Assembly: GCF_037392515.1 (NCBI RefSeq)
Contig: NC_090295.1
Coordinates: forward strand, 23,166,501 to 23,230,500
Length of the DNA: 64,000 nucleotides
Source: Haliotis asinina
Lineage: Eukaryota > Mollusca > Gastropoda > Lepetellida > Haliotidae
Direction of reading: 5' to 3'
A program made the translations under genes and the position numbers. Positions 34,001 to 44,589 of the stretch are shown here, in pieces. The first letter of the stretch is position 1, and each line of letters begins with the position of its first letter. The notes beneath the pieces are model-generated. The model was not told the origin of the DNA and did not search any database. It worked only from the letters and a program-made list of their open reading frames with translations.

Positions 34001-37000
34001 TTAAAGACGAACTCTTGTTTCTTGCAAAATCCAACAAATCGGGCCCTGTCTACAGAGTAGACACAATGTTGAAGCAACATGGTCATGATGAACTACGCAT
34101 CCCTCCATACCACGCAGAACTAAACCCGACTGAGTTTATTTGGGCAAATGTGAAAAATTAATCGCTTCACAAAACTTGCAGTTCACAAAAAGTTCCTTAA
34201 GAGTTGCCATAAATGAAAGGATGTCTGCAATCGGTGCAAAAGAATGGTCGGAATGTTGTAAACGTGTTAAAACAATCGAAGATGGTTACTGGCAGCGCGA
34301 AATCGCAGTAGAAAGGGAAATTGACAGACTAGTGATTGACTTAAGACTGATTCAGAGAGTGATAATTAAAGCATAAATCAGTAAGTCCACCTAATTTTCC
34401 AGCATTGTTGTGTCTTGTATAATAATTGACACATACTATATCAGGTTTTTACTGTTCCCATACATTGTCATAAAAAAAGAGTAATCTTTGGTGAGTTGTC
34501 TGTATTTTATATTTTTTTAGTCACTGATAAATCTACTGAGTCTGGTACTGAGGAATCCCCAAACCGACAAATTTGTGTACAAAGGTATTTCTCACTGACT
34601 TATCAATGTCAAAAGGTATTTTCTGTTTTCTGTACACAATTTTGGTGACCATCATAAAAATGTGACAGAAATTTGGAAATATTGTTTGAATACTAACCAT
34701 TTCTCGGAACCGGTTATATAAATTTCCAAGACATGTATTCCCGGTCGATCACCAGCGGAATTATGGAAGAAAATCAGAGAAATAGGAACAAAATTATGGG
34801 ATAAAAATATTTCCCCCTTGCTACTCTGATTTAGCCACCACCATTCAGTAACAGATAACTTTAAACATATTAAAAAGTTAAATGAAACACAATTAACTAT
34901 ATGTAGCTATTATCTATTTAATATTTAGCAGACGAAAAGTCAACTTTACCCATTAAAACAACACCGCATATTCCTTCGAATGATAAGACTGCAATTTCAG
35001 GCATAAGATACTGATATTCCACGCTAACCGTTAGTTAAGGTGAAGACAAATAGATGATTGGGGCATTGACAAGCATTTTAAGATATTCAACAGTGTTGTT
35101 AAAAAAAACCCCAGGAAAATGTCATTTGCTTTGTGAAATGGATCGGTGGTCCTAAACATATTTGCTCAGTATATTGTGTTGATTCAATTCGTTGGGAGTG
35201 TGCTATAACAATTCATGCGTGAAACGCACGGGGAAAATGAACTTCTCGATATTTATCAGACAACCTGTCTCCCTCTTGTTTCAAGTGGATCATTCTGTGG
35301 GGCGTTCCCAAGTATGCAAATTGGGGTCATTTGTCAGGTCGTGGATCATCTTATATGTGTTTACCAGTATTTGGAACGTCAATTATTTTAAATAAATAAA
35401 TGATACTTGAGCCATGTGGCTTCCAGTACGTTCCATACATATTTTCTTTGTATTACAAGAGTAATGTATTTGTTTTTGTGTTTCAGAACCCATTTCGATG
35501 ATGTTGCAGACAGCAATGGAGCAGCCAGCAACGAGGACAACACACTGCAGCACACAGAGCAGGTTGACAAGTCAAAGACCAGAATGTCAGAGTGAGTTCT
35601 GTCTTCACGTTTAAACAGAAACATGAAAAATGATAAAAACACGTAAAAAGTCGTCTGCATGCTTGTTTTGTACGCATGGATTGTGATTACTAAATTTCAA
35701 AAGGTACCTTAAAACAACAACAACATATAAAAGAAGCAATACATTATTAAATGATTCGCGGTTATAATGAAAAGTTTGCCTGCAAAAGATTTGGACTACT
35801 CATTTGCTATTTTATTTCTGCAGGCACTCAAACAAAACCTACCGCGAAGTTGTTTGGTCATAGGCACACATGCAAAAACAAATACAAAACTTGAACTCAC
35901 AAGGACCAAAACTTCTCTGTGATGAAGGAAATGTTGCTTGCATTATGATGACGTGGCTTGCTCATCATTCCTTGGTGTCTAAAGAAAGACATCTGGAATA
36001 ATAGAACTATACATTTAACAGCTCTCTGTTATGTTGTGTGGGCTGTGGAGCGGCTGAGTGTTTAAAGTGTTTGTTCATCATCCCAATGGGAACAATGTGT
36101 GAAGCCCATTTCTGTTGTACCCCACTATGATGTTGCTGAAGGCAGCGTAAAACTCAACTCATTGGTGGGTCAGTTGGGTAGCCTAGTGGGTAAAGTGTTC
36201 ACTCGTCATGCCAAAAATCAGTGTTCGAATCCCCACGTGGGTACAACGTGAAGCACTTTTTCTGGTGTGCCCTGCTGTGATATTGCTGGAATATTGCTAA
36301 AAGCAGCATAAAACTAAACTGACTCAACTCAGTTGCTTATGTTGTGAGATTTTAATAACAGCCCAACTGTATCTTAACATATTTGTTATCGTTGATCAGA
36401 CATTCTGTAATATTTTGCTGATTTAAGTACAAAGCTTCAGTAATATGATGTAATGTTGTTTTCCTGCATACAGTGCGAAGTAAAGGCACTGTAGTCACAC
36501 ACAAGAGTTGATGACAGCCAGCTTTAAGTAAAATCTGCATCATTTCTGATAGTTAAAAATCACATCCCATTGAGTTGCCAGAACAGGACCACATTTTCAC
36601 CATATTTGGAGTCTGGCTTCCAGACCAACTGTGCAGTGCATTAACTTAACAAGATTCATGACAGTATTGTGTCTCAGAGTACCTTTCCAGTCTGTGAAGG
36701 TCCAGGGTGAAATAGGCCTTCAGCAAACCATGCTTGCCATAAAAGACGACCAACAGGATTGGGGTGGTCAAGTTTGGTTGACATGTCATCAGTTCCTAGT
36801 TGTGCAGGTCGATGCTCATGCTGTTGATCACTGGATTGTCTCGTCCAGATTTGACGACTGTCGCCATATAGCTGGAATATTGCTGAGTGCAATGTGAAAG
36901 AAATGGCCATTTGTTCTTCAGTTTCGAGGTCAATATTTCGAGTTTTTGAGTATCTTATTATATTGAAAAGAAGTGACTTTTGTGTTTAAATCTTTACACA

Positions 37001-39047
37001 CAATACAACCTTTTAATCATGAAAGAATAACATATTACATTGTTTGATCTATTAGGCACAAGATCATAACAGGTTTGGGTATTGAGACTGGCACCCAGGT
37101 CTTATTACCCACCTGTCCCTGCTCTCCGGGTTAATTGTCCTGGCCTTGGTTGAAAATGTGCTACATTTCCAGTACATTCATGGATATCCCAAAGTATGTT
37201 TGAGCATAACAGCTACATCAGGTCTAATTCACAGATGTGACAAGATCTACTACATCCTGGGCCAACAGAGAGTGTCAAAGTTCAAAGAGTCTTCTAAGAA
37301 TCTAATTAATGTGCACATGGGCTTGTTCCGCCTGCCTAAGTACACCACAGACATCCTTGTGACCTTCAACGATCCCGTCAGCATTGAGTAAGTTATTCTG
37401 TACAAGTTAAATTCCTGCTGAACTGCATGATTCTCTGTGGACCTGTGCATGTAATCAGTGATGGAAATGAAAAATTATCAATGCATCGATGGTATGTGTG
37501 ACTATTAATTGTCTATTACTAAACTTTCATTGATAAATGCACAGTGTCTTGTATTATTGTTTTTGGGTGATGGCATGCTTGTCGTAAGTGGCGACTAACA
37601 GGATCGGGTGGTTAGGCTCGCTGACTTGGTTGACTCGTGATCAGTTCCCAACTCGATTGCTTATAGACCACCGCCATATAGCTGGAATATTGTTGAGAGC
37701 GGCGTAATACTAAACTCACTCATTTTCTGTTCAGATATCAGATGGAGTCACGATGCCCTGTGCTGCATAGACTATCAGTTACACTGTTCCTCTTGCGCTA
37801 TTGCAGCTGAACGTGTTGAGTGAGTCTTAAGGGGAAATATTTTGGAAAAGTGCAAAATGTCTTCACTTTCTTGACAGACTAAACTAACTCTCACTTTTAG
37901 GGTGATTGGGGGCAGGTGAGGGTGCAGACTTGCAGCTCCATCGAGTTACTTGTTAAGCTTGACCTGTTCAGGTGAATACCAATGCATAGCGCGACCCTGT
38001 CACACTTGATCTATTATTGTGAAGCAGTGCCCCTTTGTCAGATGATTGTCAACATGTTTGACATCTCAGTGGCGAGAAATCGTCAATTATCCCGTTGAGC
38101 ACTGGATGGCCACAATGTCTGCTGTATATTTACAGCATTGAGTAAATTGTTCTGTACAGGTTGAATAAGTAGATGGAGCCAGTGTTTGCTGCAGGTGTTC
38201 ATAACACATGGATGGCAACATTCACTGGATCTGAGTTTATGTAGGGAAGTGATTATCCTGGGTATTGGATGGTCACAATGTCTAGTGTATATTTGTATGT
38301 GGTGATACACATGAATGAATAATGTCATACCACTGTTGGAATTAAGTTGTTTTTTTTCGGTTTGTCACATTTATCTCTACAGTTTTTTTAGTTAATATGC
38401 TTAACTACAGTTCTAGCTGTAGGGAGGTGAAAAAAAGGACATTACTCAGATGAGTGCAGTGTGCATTGTTTCAAAGTCAAACGTGACTTATTTGGAACAG
38501 ACCTTGGCTTTATGCAAAATAGTGTGTGATGATATTTTATTACAAGGACAATGTTTAAATGTTTACAAAGGACAGTTATTATAGTCAATAACTGATGTAA
38601 AGAGTGATAACGTAAAGATGTGCGGGCTTTGGGTTCTCACTGTTTTCTACCTGTTTCATTCCTGTTTCATTCTCAAAACAGCATGCATGAATTATTCATG
38701 AAATAATTTACAAAACTGCATATAATGAAATCGTCTGAGCACCAAACATGTAGCATTGACAGAGATGTAAAGGAAACATTTACATTTTAAAAGGACACAT
38801 TCTCCCAGCCGCACACACATAACCTTCAACAAGTAACGTTCATGAAACCTAAAAACAGCATCCACAAGATGTTGACAAAGCTGCTTCAGCATGCATGCCC
38901 CAACTCGAGTAACCGATATTTTTCTCTCACAGCCCAGACAGCAGTAGTCACGCAGCAGTTCCAGTTTCGGCCAACAGATGGATGGAAGAAGAGTTCCAGA
39001 GTCTAGTGAAGTCACTCAGCATTGACGACCCATCCATCTTCACATGA
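31029..39047 (+). CDS. RANGRF: RANGRF / Mog1, Ran guanine nucleotide release factor (five exons)
   Basis: Mog1 binds the GTPase Ran and promotes release of its nucleotide, helping nuclear transport; the vertebrate protein also helps a sodium channel reach the membrane. The exons are 31029-31111, 31560-31673, 35487-35591, 37235-37387 and 38933-39047. All introns are GT..AG and all interrupt codons after the second base, so the frames join without error into 189 residues (the human protein has 186). Marks of the family: [17 protein letters not shown] at the start, [20 protein letters not shown] in exon 2, [11 protein letters not shown] and [19 protein letters not shown] in exon 4, [16 protein letters not shown] at the end; stop TGA 39045-39047. 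A second in-frame Met (position 5) could also start. A TTTTTTAG before 31018 hints at a 5' untranslated intron. No AATAAA lies near the stop. Introns carry SINEs, a LINE piece and a dead transposon. Confidence 0.93.
31180..31335 (+). mobile_element. SINE family B copy in RANGRF intron 1
   Basis: GGCATTGCCAAGTGGCTA (A box region), GTTTGATTCCCC (B box), 'tgtgaaacccatatctggtg' and a weak tail TAAAACCATATTCACTCA. Diverged. Confidence 0.8.
31336..31559. other. Remainder of RANGRF intron 1
   Basis: Nothing recognised besides the acceptor ACATTTTAG at 31551-31559. Confidence 0.5.
32120..32890 (-). pseudogene. Decayed LINE ORF2 C-terminal half in RANGRF intron 2
   Basis: The minus strand carries, in broken frames, [17 protein letters not shown] and FCKYILDV (thumb region, near 32830-32880), [19 protein letters not shown] (near 32610), QISGFNHI, then RLCTLC and IEDEFHFL (zinc-like motif, near 32340) and [18 protein letters not shown] (near 32280). 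The order is right for the last third of a LINE reverse transcriptase. It lies antisense to RANGRF and has many stops. Confidence 0.72.
33071..34376 (+). pseudogene. IS630/Tc1/mariner-group transposase, about DD81E, broken
   Basis: It lies in RANGRF intron 2, same strand. The first 260 residues are open: a helix-turn-helix N-terminal part ([20 protein letters not shown]), [19 protein letters not shown], then the first catalytic Asp in [13 protein letters not shown]. The second Asp is in [11 protein letters not shown] and the Glu in [19 protein letters not shown]; about 81 residues lie between them, close to the spacing I recall for the DD82E (Sailor) group and unlike DD34D or DD34E. There is a frame change near 33845, a TAG at about 33907 just after the second motif, and another frame change in an A run near 34155. 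The C-terminus ends RVIIKA at 34376. I could not find the terminal inverted repeats. Confidence 0.85.
34377..35486. other. Rest of RANGRF intron 2
   Basis: No further element recognised. It ends at the acceptor TTTGTGTTTCAG (to 35486). Confidence 0.5.
36040..36163 (+). mobile_element. SINE family B copy with internal deletion (RANGRF intron 3)
   Basis: GAGCGGCTGAGTGTTTAAAG head, the B box region largely lost, then TGTGTGAAGCCCATTTCTG and the tail GGCAGCGTAAAACTCAACTC. Confidence 0.8.
36177..36328 (+). mobile_element. SINE family B copy (RANGRF intron 3)
   Basis: GGTAGCCTAGTGGGTAAAG (A box) and GTTCGAATCCCC (B box) are well kept; the tail is GCAGCATAAAACTAAACTGA. The 7-bp direct repeat TCAGTTG flanks it (36170-36176 and 36329-36335). 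It sits 13 bp downstream of the previous copy. Confidence 0.88.
36693..36900 (+). mobile_element. SINE family A copy (RANGRF intron 3)
   Basis: Head TGTGAAGGTCCAGGGTGAA, body through 'gatgctcatgctgttgatcac', tail GCTGAGTGCAATGTGAAAG without ACTC repeats. Confidence 0.88.
37572..37723 (+). mobile_element. SINE family A copy (RANGRF intron 4)
   Basis: Starts GCATGCTTGTCGTAAGTGG, lacks the head and about 40 bp of the middle, and ends GGCGTAATACTAAACTCA. Confidence 0.87.
38469..38558 (+). repeat. Dispersed repeat shared with 48553-48647
   Basis: 'tttcaaagtcaaacgtgac', TTATTTGGAACAGACC, 'ggctttatgcaaaat', TGTGTG and 'gatattttattacaagg' match 48553-48647 in order and orientation. It lies in RANGRF intron 4. 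The family is unknown. Confidence 0.75.
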
Positions 39048-39781
39048 GTGCAGCAACTCAACAAATCCAGTGTCCAGTCTCTGCTGGACCTCTGGTGTAG
39101 CGCCTCTGGTCATGATGCAAAGTTTGGAAATAATGCTATCCAGAACTCCTTGGAGAGGGCCTTGTGACATTGGGAAGGATGGTCACATCCTTTAAGACGT
39201 CGTGTGCGATTCCCTGCTTTAAATTTGGAATGCCTTGAAACGAAACTGAGGTTGTAAAATTTCATTTGGATTAGAAATATTCCATGTAATACTGATGGTG
39301 TTTAAACACCAGGTTATATTTGTTCAGTTTCAATATTTGTCTGAAATACCCTGTCTGTTCTCAGCAGCAGTAACAATATTTGTCAGCATTCGGTAGGTTT
39401 ATTGAGTTACTTTCCTACTCAATCAGTTGTCTGCTTTGAAATGCTCTGATTGGAGAAATTCTAAAAATTGTTATTTCAGGGAAGATGTGAAGTGATTTGT
39501 AACACATAAATCCACACTGAGGACGTCTTTATCGCCAAACTTATTCTTCAGAAAAAGAATTGTGTGAAACATGTTCAGGAAATAAGTTTCCAAACTTTGT
39601 TGACTTTACACATGCCACAGGGGTCATTTTTTATAACTATCATATATTTTACACAATGAACTTTCAACCAAATTAGACATTGAACAAGAAAATTTCTTTA
39701 AGAAACATTGTGTTAAAGATAAAAAATGACCTTTTCATAATATTCTGTAAGTGCTTATGTTGAAGGCAACTTCTTGATGGT

Positions 39782-39924
39782 GGGGTTGCCTAGTGGTAAA
39801 AGCGTTCACTTGTCTCGCCAATGTTAGGAATCAAGTAACGTGTGAAGCCCATGTTTGGTGTTCCCAGCCGTGATACTGCAATAATATTGCTATAAGTGGC
39901 GTAAAACCTTTTTCATTCACTCAC
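39782..39924 (+). mobile_element. SINE family B copy
   Basis: GGGGTTGCCTAGTGGTAAAAG head; the B box is degraded; tail AGTGGCGTAAAACC and CATTCACTCAC. It lies within 900 bp downstream of the RANGRF stop and may be in its 3' untranslated region. Confidence 0.82.
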
Positions 39925-39942
39925 ACTTAAGGCAGAAACATG

Positions 39943-40092
39943 CGGAGTCTGGGTTAGAATAGGTCTTCAGCAACCCATCCTTGCCATAAGAGGTGACCAA
40001 AAGGATGGGGTGGCCAGGCTTGCTGACATGTCATCAGTTCCCAGTTGTACAGATTGATGCTCATGTTGTTGATTACTGGTCCAGACTCCAAG
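39943..40092 (+). mobile_element. SINE family A copy, tail-truncated
   Basis: From GGAGTCTGGGTTAGAATAGG to ACTGGTCCAGACTCC; the terminal third and the ACTC tail are missing. It follows the family B copy by 18 bp, same orientation. Confidence 0.83.
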
Positions 40093-42363
40093 CTATGTTA
40101 GCTAGTGATGCATGTTTTGCATGACAAGGTGACTGTCTTATGATGAGGGTAATATAGAGGTGTATGAGCATATGGACAAGAGAGGCCTAAATTGTTCCAC
40201 TCAGTTTTGAATCAAGAGCAGGAAGTGCATACAGTGATACAATTTATATTAAATGTTTCAAGTTTGCTTGCTAGCACCATAGTTGTGTTGCCGCCAAATG
40301 TAATGATTGATACCTGTCTTACTGTGAGCTTTCCTCCCACAATGTTGCGATTTAACTGAAATATTGTTAAATTCACTCGCTCATTTACATGACTTACTGA
40401 GATTTATATATTTTCAAAGTCGTTTGACCTTGGTTGTTTGATCCATACACTGATATTTGAAATTTTGTTTCTCTCAAACCAAATATGTTGCGACATGATT
40501 TCCAACAAAGGTTATGGATTCCTGGTAGGATAAACGGGTCTTTGTAATAATATTTTTGCTACTGAAAGATGTACAAAACTGTCGGGCTAACTTGGACAAT
40601 ATGTCTTTGTTGTGTTGTTGTTATGGTAGCTATTTAGGAAAGAACTCCACCATTATGCACGAACCTATGGCATTAGTTTTGTGAATGTTCATTGTATCAT
40701 TTTTTGGCAAGATACTATTCTACTTCATAAATGTTATAATACGTGCCTTGTGGGTGTTTCATGTTATTTCAAGATTCTTCTGAATCTATTGGCGTTGTGC
40801 CTCAGAGATGTCTTTGACAGGCTGTCTTGAAAGTACTGATTCATGTGACTGACAGTGCAGCATAAGTAATATATTAGACTATTTTTCATTACACTGCTTA
40901 AGACCAAGTCTAACAAACCTAAGTGAAAGGATGCATCGGCTTATCTTTTGAATTGACACAGCAAAAATAACAAGATTTCCAGAAACCTACATGAAACTGG
41001 GTAATGTCAGGATCTTGTAGGTTTCCACTGAAGGAAACTGAATGGTTGTTTCCTTTCGCTGAAACTAACAGCGACTGAAAACTGTCAGAAACAAAGAAGG
41101 TTAGTTTCCAGAAATGGAAACTGACAGTAAATATCCCATTTCATAAAGCAGCTAGTTTGATGGTTTGTATTGTGAGAACTTCATCCTAGAAAAATAAATT
41201 CAACACCATATGCATATATCCAGAAACCTACATTAACTGCCTAGGTATTTTATGTGTTTGTTTGTGATTGCAGTGTTTCTGTACACATAAAATAACTTTA
41301 TAATTTCCTGCAAATAATTCTAACTGAAAGAATATGAAGCTAGAGATTCATTACATTTTGTTTGGCAAACTGAAATTTGGAAGAGATTTTAAAAGAGCTG
41401 TTTGCACAGTTTATAGTGTGCAACGACCACAAAAAACGTGGGTGTTTGTGTGAACCATATGTTGTGGATATTTTTCACAGATGGATGTTTGATCAAAGTC
41501 TCACCACACCTGTTACAATGGCTTATCCATAGAATATCAATATATGATACACTTAGCTGATGAAGGACGGCTATACCACTCAGCAGCTGGCAAAAGAAAG
41601 AAAAAAACCTGTTCCATGTCACGTGACTTAGAAACACACCTGATAAGTATTTATATAGTGTCCACAATTCTTTGAAAAAGAAAGGCAACGAGGAAGGTCG
41701 TTGTGCTTAAAAGACAGATAGTGGGGGTATTCAGTATGCGTTGTCAACTCTACAAATATAAACCGCACCTTTTGACATGATGAAAGAAGGGATAAAAGAA
41801 ACTACTTAGTTAAGAAAATACATATGAGAGGAGTTGATAGTTCCTACTGCTGCACCTCCATGCATAACATCAAATACATCGGACCCTAATCTGAATATTT
41901 AGTGCAGACATGAGAAAAGCAAAATTGGAATCTTTGTTGAGTAATCTGTGTGGTGTGATAATAATACCGGTATAAATTGATTAATTTGCCTAAGAAGTGA
42001 ATGATGACAAATAAACAGGTGTGTTTCTATCACAAAACACCGCTTACAGACCAGAGCATTTTATTCTCTGAGACCCACCCACTGTAGTACATGAGAATAT
42101 ACCTGCAAAAAGAAACGTCCCCAAGATAAAAATTATTATAATTGTGGTCTAAGTAATCATATACGTGAATTGCGGTTGCGAGCATATCCCCTAAAACACA
42201 TTAACATTATATGTGAAGGAAAAACACCTACTTCATGTCTGAGCGTCAAAAGTTCCCGCACGTGCAGAAAAGTACCGGTATCTAGTCTATATAAAACACA
42301 GCTGAACTGTACTGTTATCACGTACACCCGTATGACTAACATAACATGCCTTGATTAACCTCA
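40093..42363. other. No firm feature
   Basis: A weak SINE-tail-like string (ACTGAAATATTGTTAAATTC then ACTCGCTCA) lies near 40356-40384. The open frames at 41389-41688 and 42157-42358 have no recognisable content. AATAAA occurs at about 41189, too far to assign to RANGRF. Confidence 0.4.
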
Positions 42364-42600
42364 GTGAGTGAGTGAGTGAGTTTAGATTTACGCCGCACTC
42401 AGCAATATTCCAGCTACATGGCGGCGGACTGTAAATAAGCGAGTCTGGACCAGACAATCCAGTGACCAACAACATGAGCATCGATCTGCGCAAAATGCGA
42501 TGACCACCCGATCCCGTTAGTCGCCTCTTACGACAAGCATAGTCGCCTGTTATGGCAAGCATGGTTGCTGAAGGCCTACTCTATTCAGGGACCTTCACGG
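42364..42600 (-). mobile_element. SINE family A copy, near full length
   Basis: Starts GTGAGTGAGTGAGTGAG, then TTTACGCCGCACTCAGC, and ends GGGACCTTCACGG. About 30 bp around the 'gttcccaa...gtcaaccaagtcagcgagcc' stretch are deleted. Confidence 0.93.
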
Positions 42601-43082
42601 ATATCATTTTATGGATAGGGCGTGAGAGATAAAACCCTTTGTAAAAGAATTGAATTTTGCGCTCATTGACCCCGATTTGTGATCTGATTAGGTATTTTTG
42701 AGCTTAGCAAACATTCGTATTCAGCAAGAAATCCCCCCACCGACATGTGGTTTGCTTGTTTTTACAATAAAAATTGCCTCATGCATCCTTAAAATCCACA
42801 TTTCTGAGAAATGTGACTAGACTATTAGAAAAAGGGAATTCGTTCTCAGAGATAGAATCGCGAAGTGTATAGAGTCAGTGTTGTACCAGCGTCCTGTTTC
42901 TATTTGTAAGTTGTGATTTGATAACGTTTAACTCTAAGAATTGGACAATGTAGAGATTTTGGAAGGAAGACACAAAGTACTATAAACCCAACTACTATAG
43001 ATTGAAGATGGCAATTCACCTACGATACATTACAGTAATGAACATTCACAAGAACTCCGTGCAACCCATGGCTTCAATGAAT
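42601..43082. other. No recognisable feature
   Basis: Spacer between the SINE and the foldback element. Confidence 0.45.
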
Positions 43083-43470
43083 CACAGGCAAACTGTAACG
43101 CAAATGGATTGCGCAACGAAGCGAGCAATGGTTGGCAACGTAGTATCTTCGCTCCGGTTCGAAAAATATTTTTCATGTCAAAATAATATATCGCCACCAT
43201 CAAAAGTATATACCCATTTCTTCAATGGGTTGTGCTCTCGCATGTCCAACCCCATGTTGATCAATTACTCACACTGGGTAGAAAATCAGAGCACAACCGA
43301 GTGAAGAAATGGGAGCGTACGTTTGATGGAGGCGATATTTTAATTTGACATGACAAAATATTTTTCGATCCGAAGCGATGGAAGTAGGTTGCCAACCTTT
43401 GCTCGCATATAAGAAGACCTGTCATATTCTCTATGCTGCGCAGCCCCATTTGCACTTCAGTTTGCCTGTG
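43083..43470. mobile_element. Foldback-type element (long inverted repeats)
   Basis: The left arm 43083-43238 (CACAGGCAAACTG ... TTGTGCTC) pairs with the right arm 43289-43470 (GAGCACAA ... CAGTTTGCCTGTG) around a 50-bp loop. Paired blocks include AAATATTTTTC(G/A), TTTGATGG/CCATCAAA and GTTGGCAAC/GTTGCCAAC. The right arm has about 25 extra bp. There is no coding sequence. The flanks share only ATGA, so a target duplication is not proven. Confidence 0.8.
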
Positions 43471-43799
43471 GATGAAAAGACAGCCATGTTAAAAACTGCG
43501 ACATGTCTGTTAAAATACAGTTCCAGTGGTAGCTAGATAGGAAAAGCGAAGGAAGTATGTTACGACGTAAATTGTAACAAAAACGCAAAATGTAATAAAC
43601 CTTACGCAAATTGTAAGAAGAAAGTAAATTGTAATAAAAATTGACGTTAGGTGGCGGTAAAATGTAATAAATATTTACGTAAATTGTAATAACGGATTTA
43701 ATCACTCGTAAATACGCCTGTGTGTTTTTCTATGCATTTCATACATCATATAAGCTTGTTCTGGCGTTAACTCAAGAAAGAAATAATGGATATTGTTCC

Positions 43800-43940
43800 A
43801 TCTGGACCAGACAATTCGGTGGTCAACAGCATGAGCATCGATCTGCGCAACTGGGAGCCAGTGACAACCAAGTCAGCGAGCCTGATCATCCGATCCCGTT
43901 AGTCGCCTCTTCTGACATGGGTTACTGAAGGCTAACGGGT
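43800..43940 (-). mobile_element. SINE family A fragment
   Basis: ATCTGGACCAGACAATTCGG through 'agtcgcctcttctgacatggg' to CTGAAGGCTAACGGG; the tail third is absent. Confidence 0.85.
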
Positions 43941-44237
43941 AGATCTATCTATGAGGGACGTTCAAAAAGTAGTCACCTAGAATATGATACAAATGCAGCT
44001 GTTTCTAGGTTTTATTTTTCCACATATCTGTCAGACTGAAGCAAACTGGTTTTAAGTGAGCTTTGTTCCAGGATTACCATCACCATTTTGTGTGGCGTGG
44101 CTCCCCGAAAAACGTAAATCAGCAGTAAAATAGACTACAAACTTCAGGAACCAAAATATGCAAGAAACATTTGTGTATATTTGAGATTGGTAGATTGTAC
44201 ACACATGGAATTTGAAACTACAATTGCCTGTTCAACT

Positions 44238-44428
44238 GCGGTCTGTACATAATCGTATCTGGACCAGACAATCCAGTGATCAACAACATGAGCATCGATA
44301 TGCACAACTGGGAACCGATGATATGTGTCAACCAAGTCAGCAAGCCTGACCACCCGATCCCGTTAGTCGCCTTTTATGGTAAGCATTGGTTACTGAAGGC
44401 CTATTCTACCACGGGACCTTCACGGGTG
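44238..44428 (-). mobile_element. SINE family A copy, tail-truncated
   Basis: GCGGTCTGTACATAATCG through 'gtcaaccaagtcagcaagcc' to the complete head CGGGACCTTCACGGGTGG; the common tail is missing. Confidence 0.9.
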
Positions 44429-44589
44429 GATAGTACTGTACGTAGTGTCGTGAGCAGACAATGTGTCTGGGTGTGAGCGCCATATAAGCGGACTGTTACT
44501 ACTATTAGGCACGAAGTGGCAGATCGTGGGAAACATACCCTAACATTGTGATTTCTAATATTTCGTTTCGTTAACCACATTATCCACAT

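Noticed and set aside
40290-40385. Possible further SINE copy
   Set aside because: Only a vague tail-like end is left; too diverged to call.
43950-43990. Mariner-like end word GAGGGACGTTCAAAAAGTAG
   Set aside because: It looks like a terminal repeat of a mariner relative, but no partner end or transposase was found nearby.
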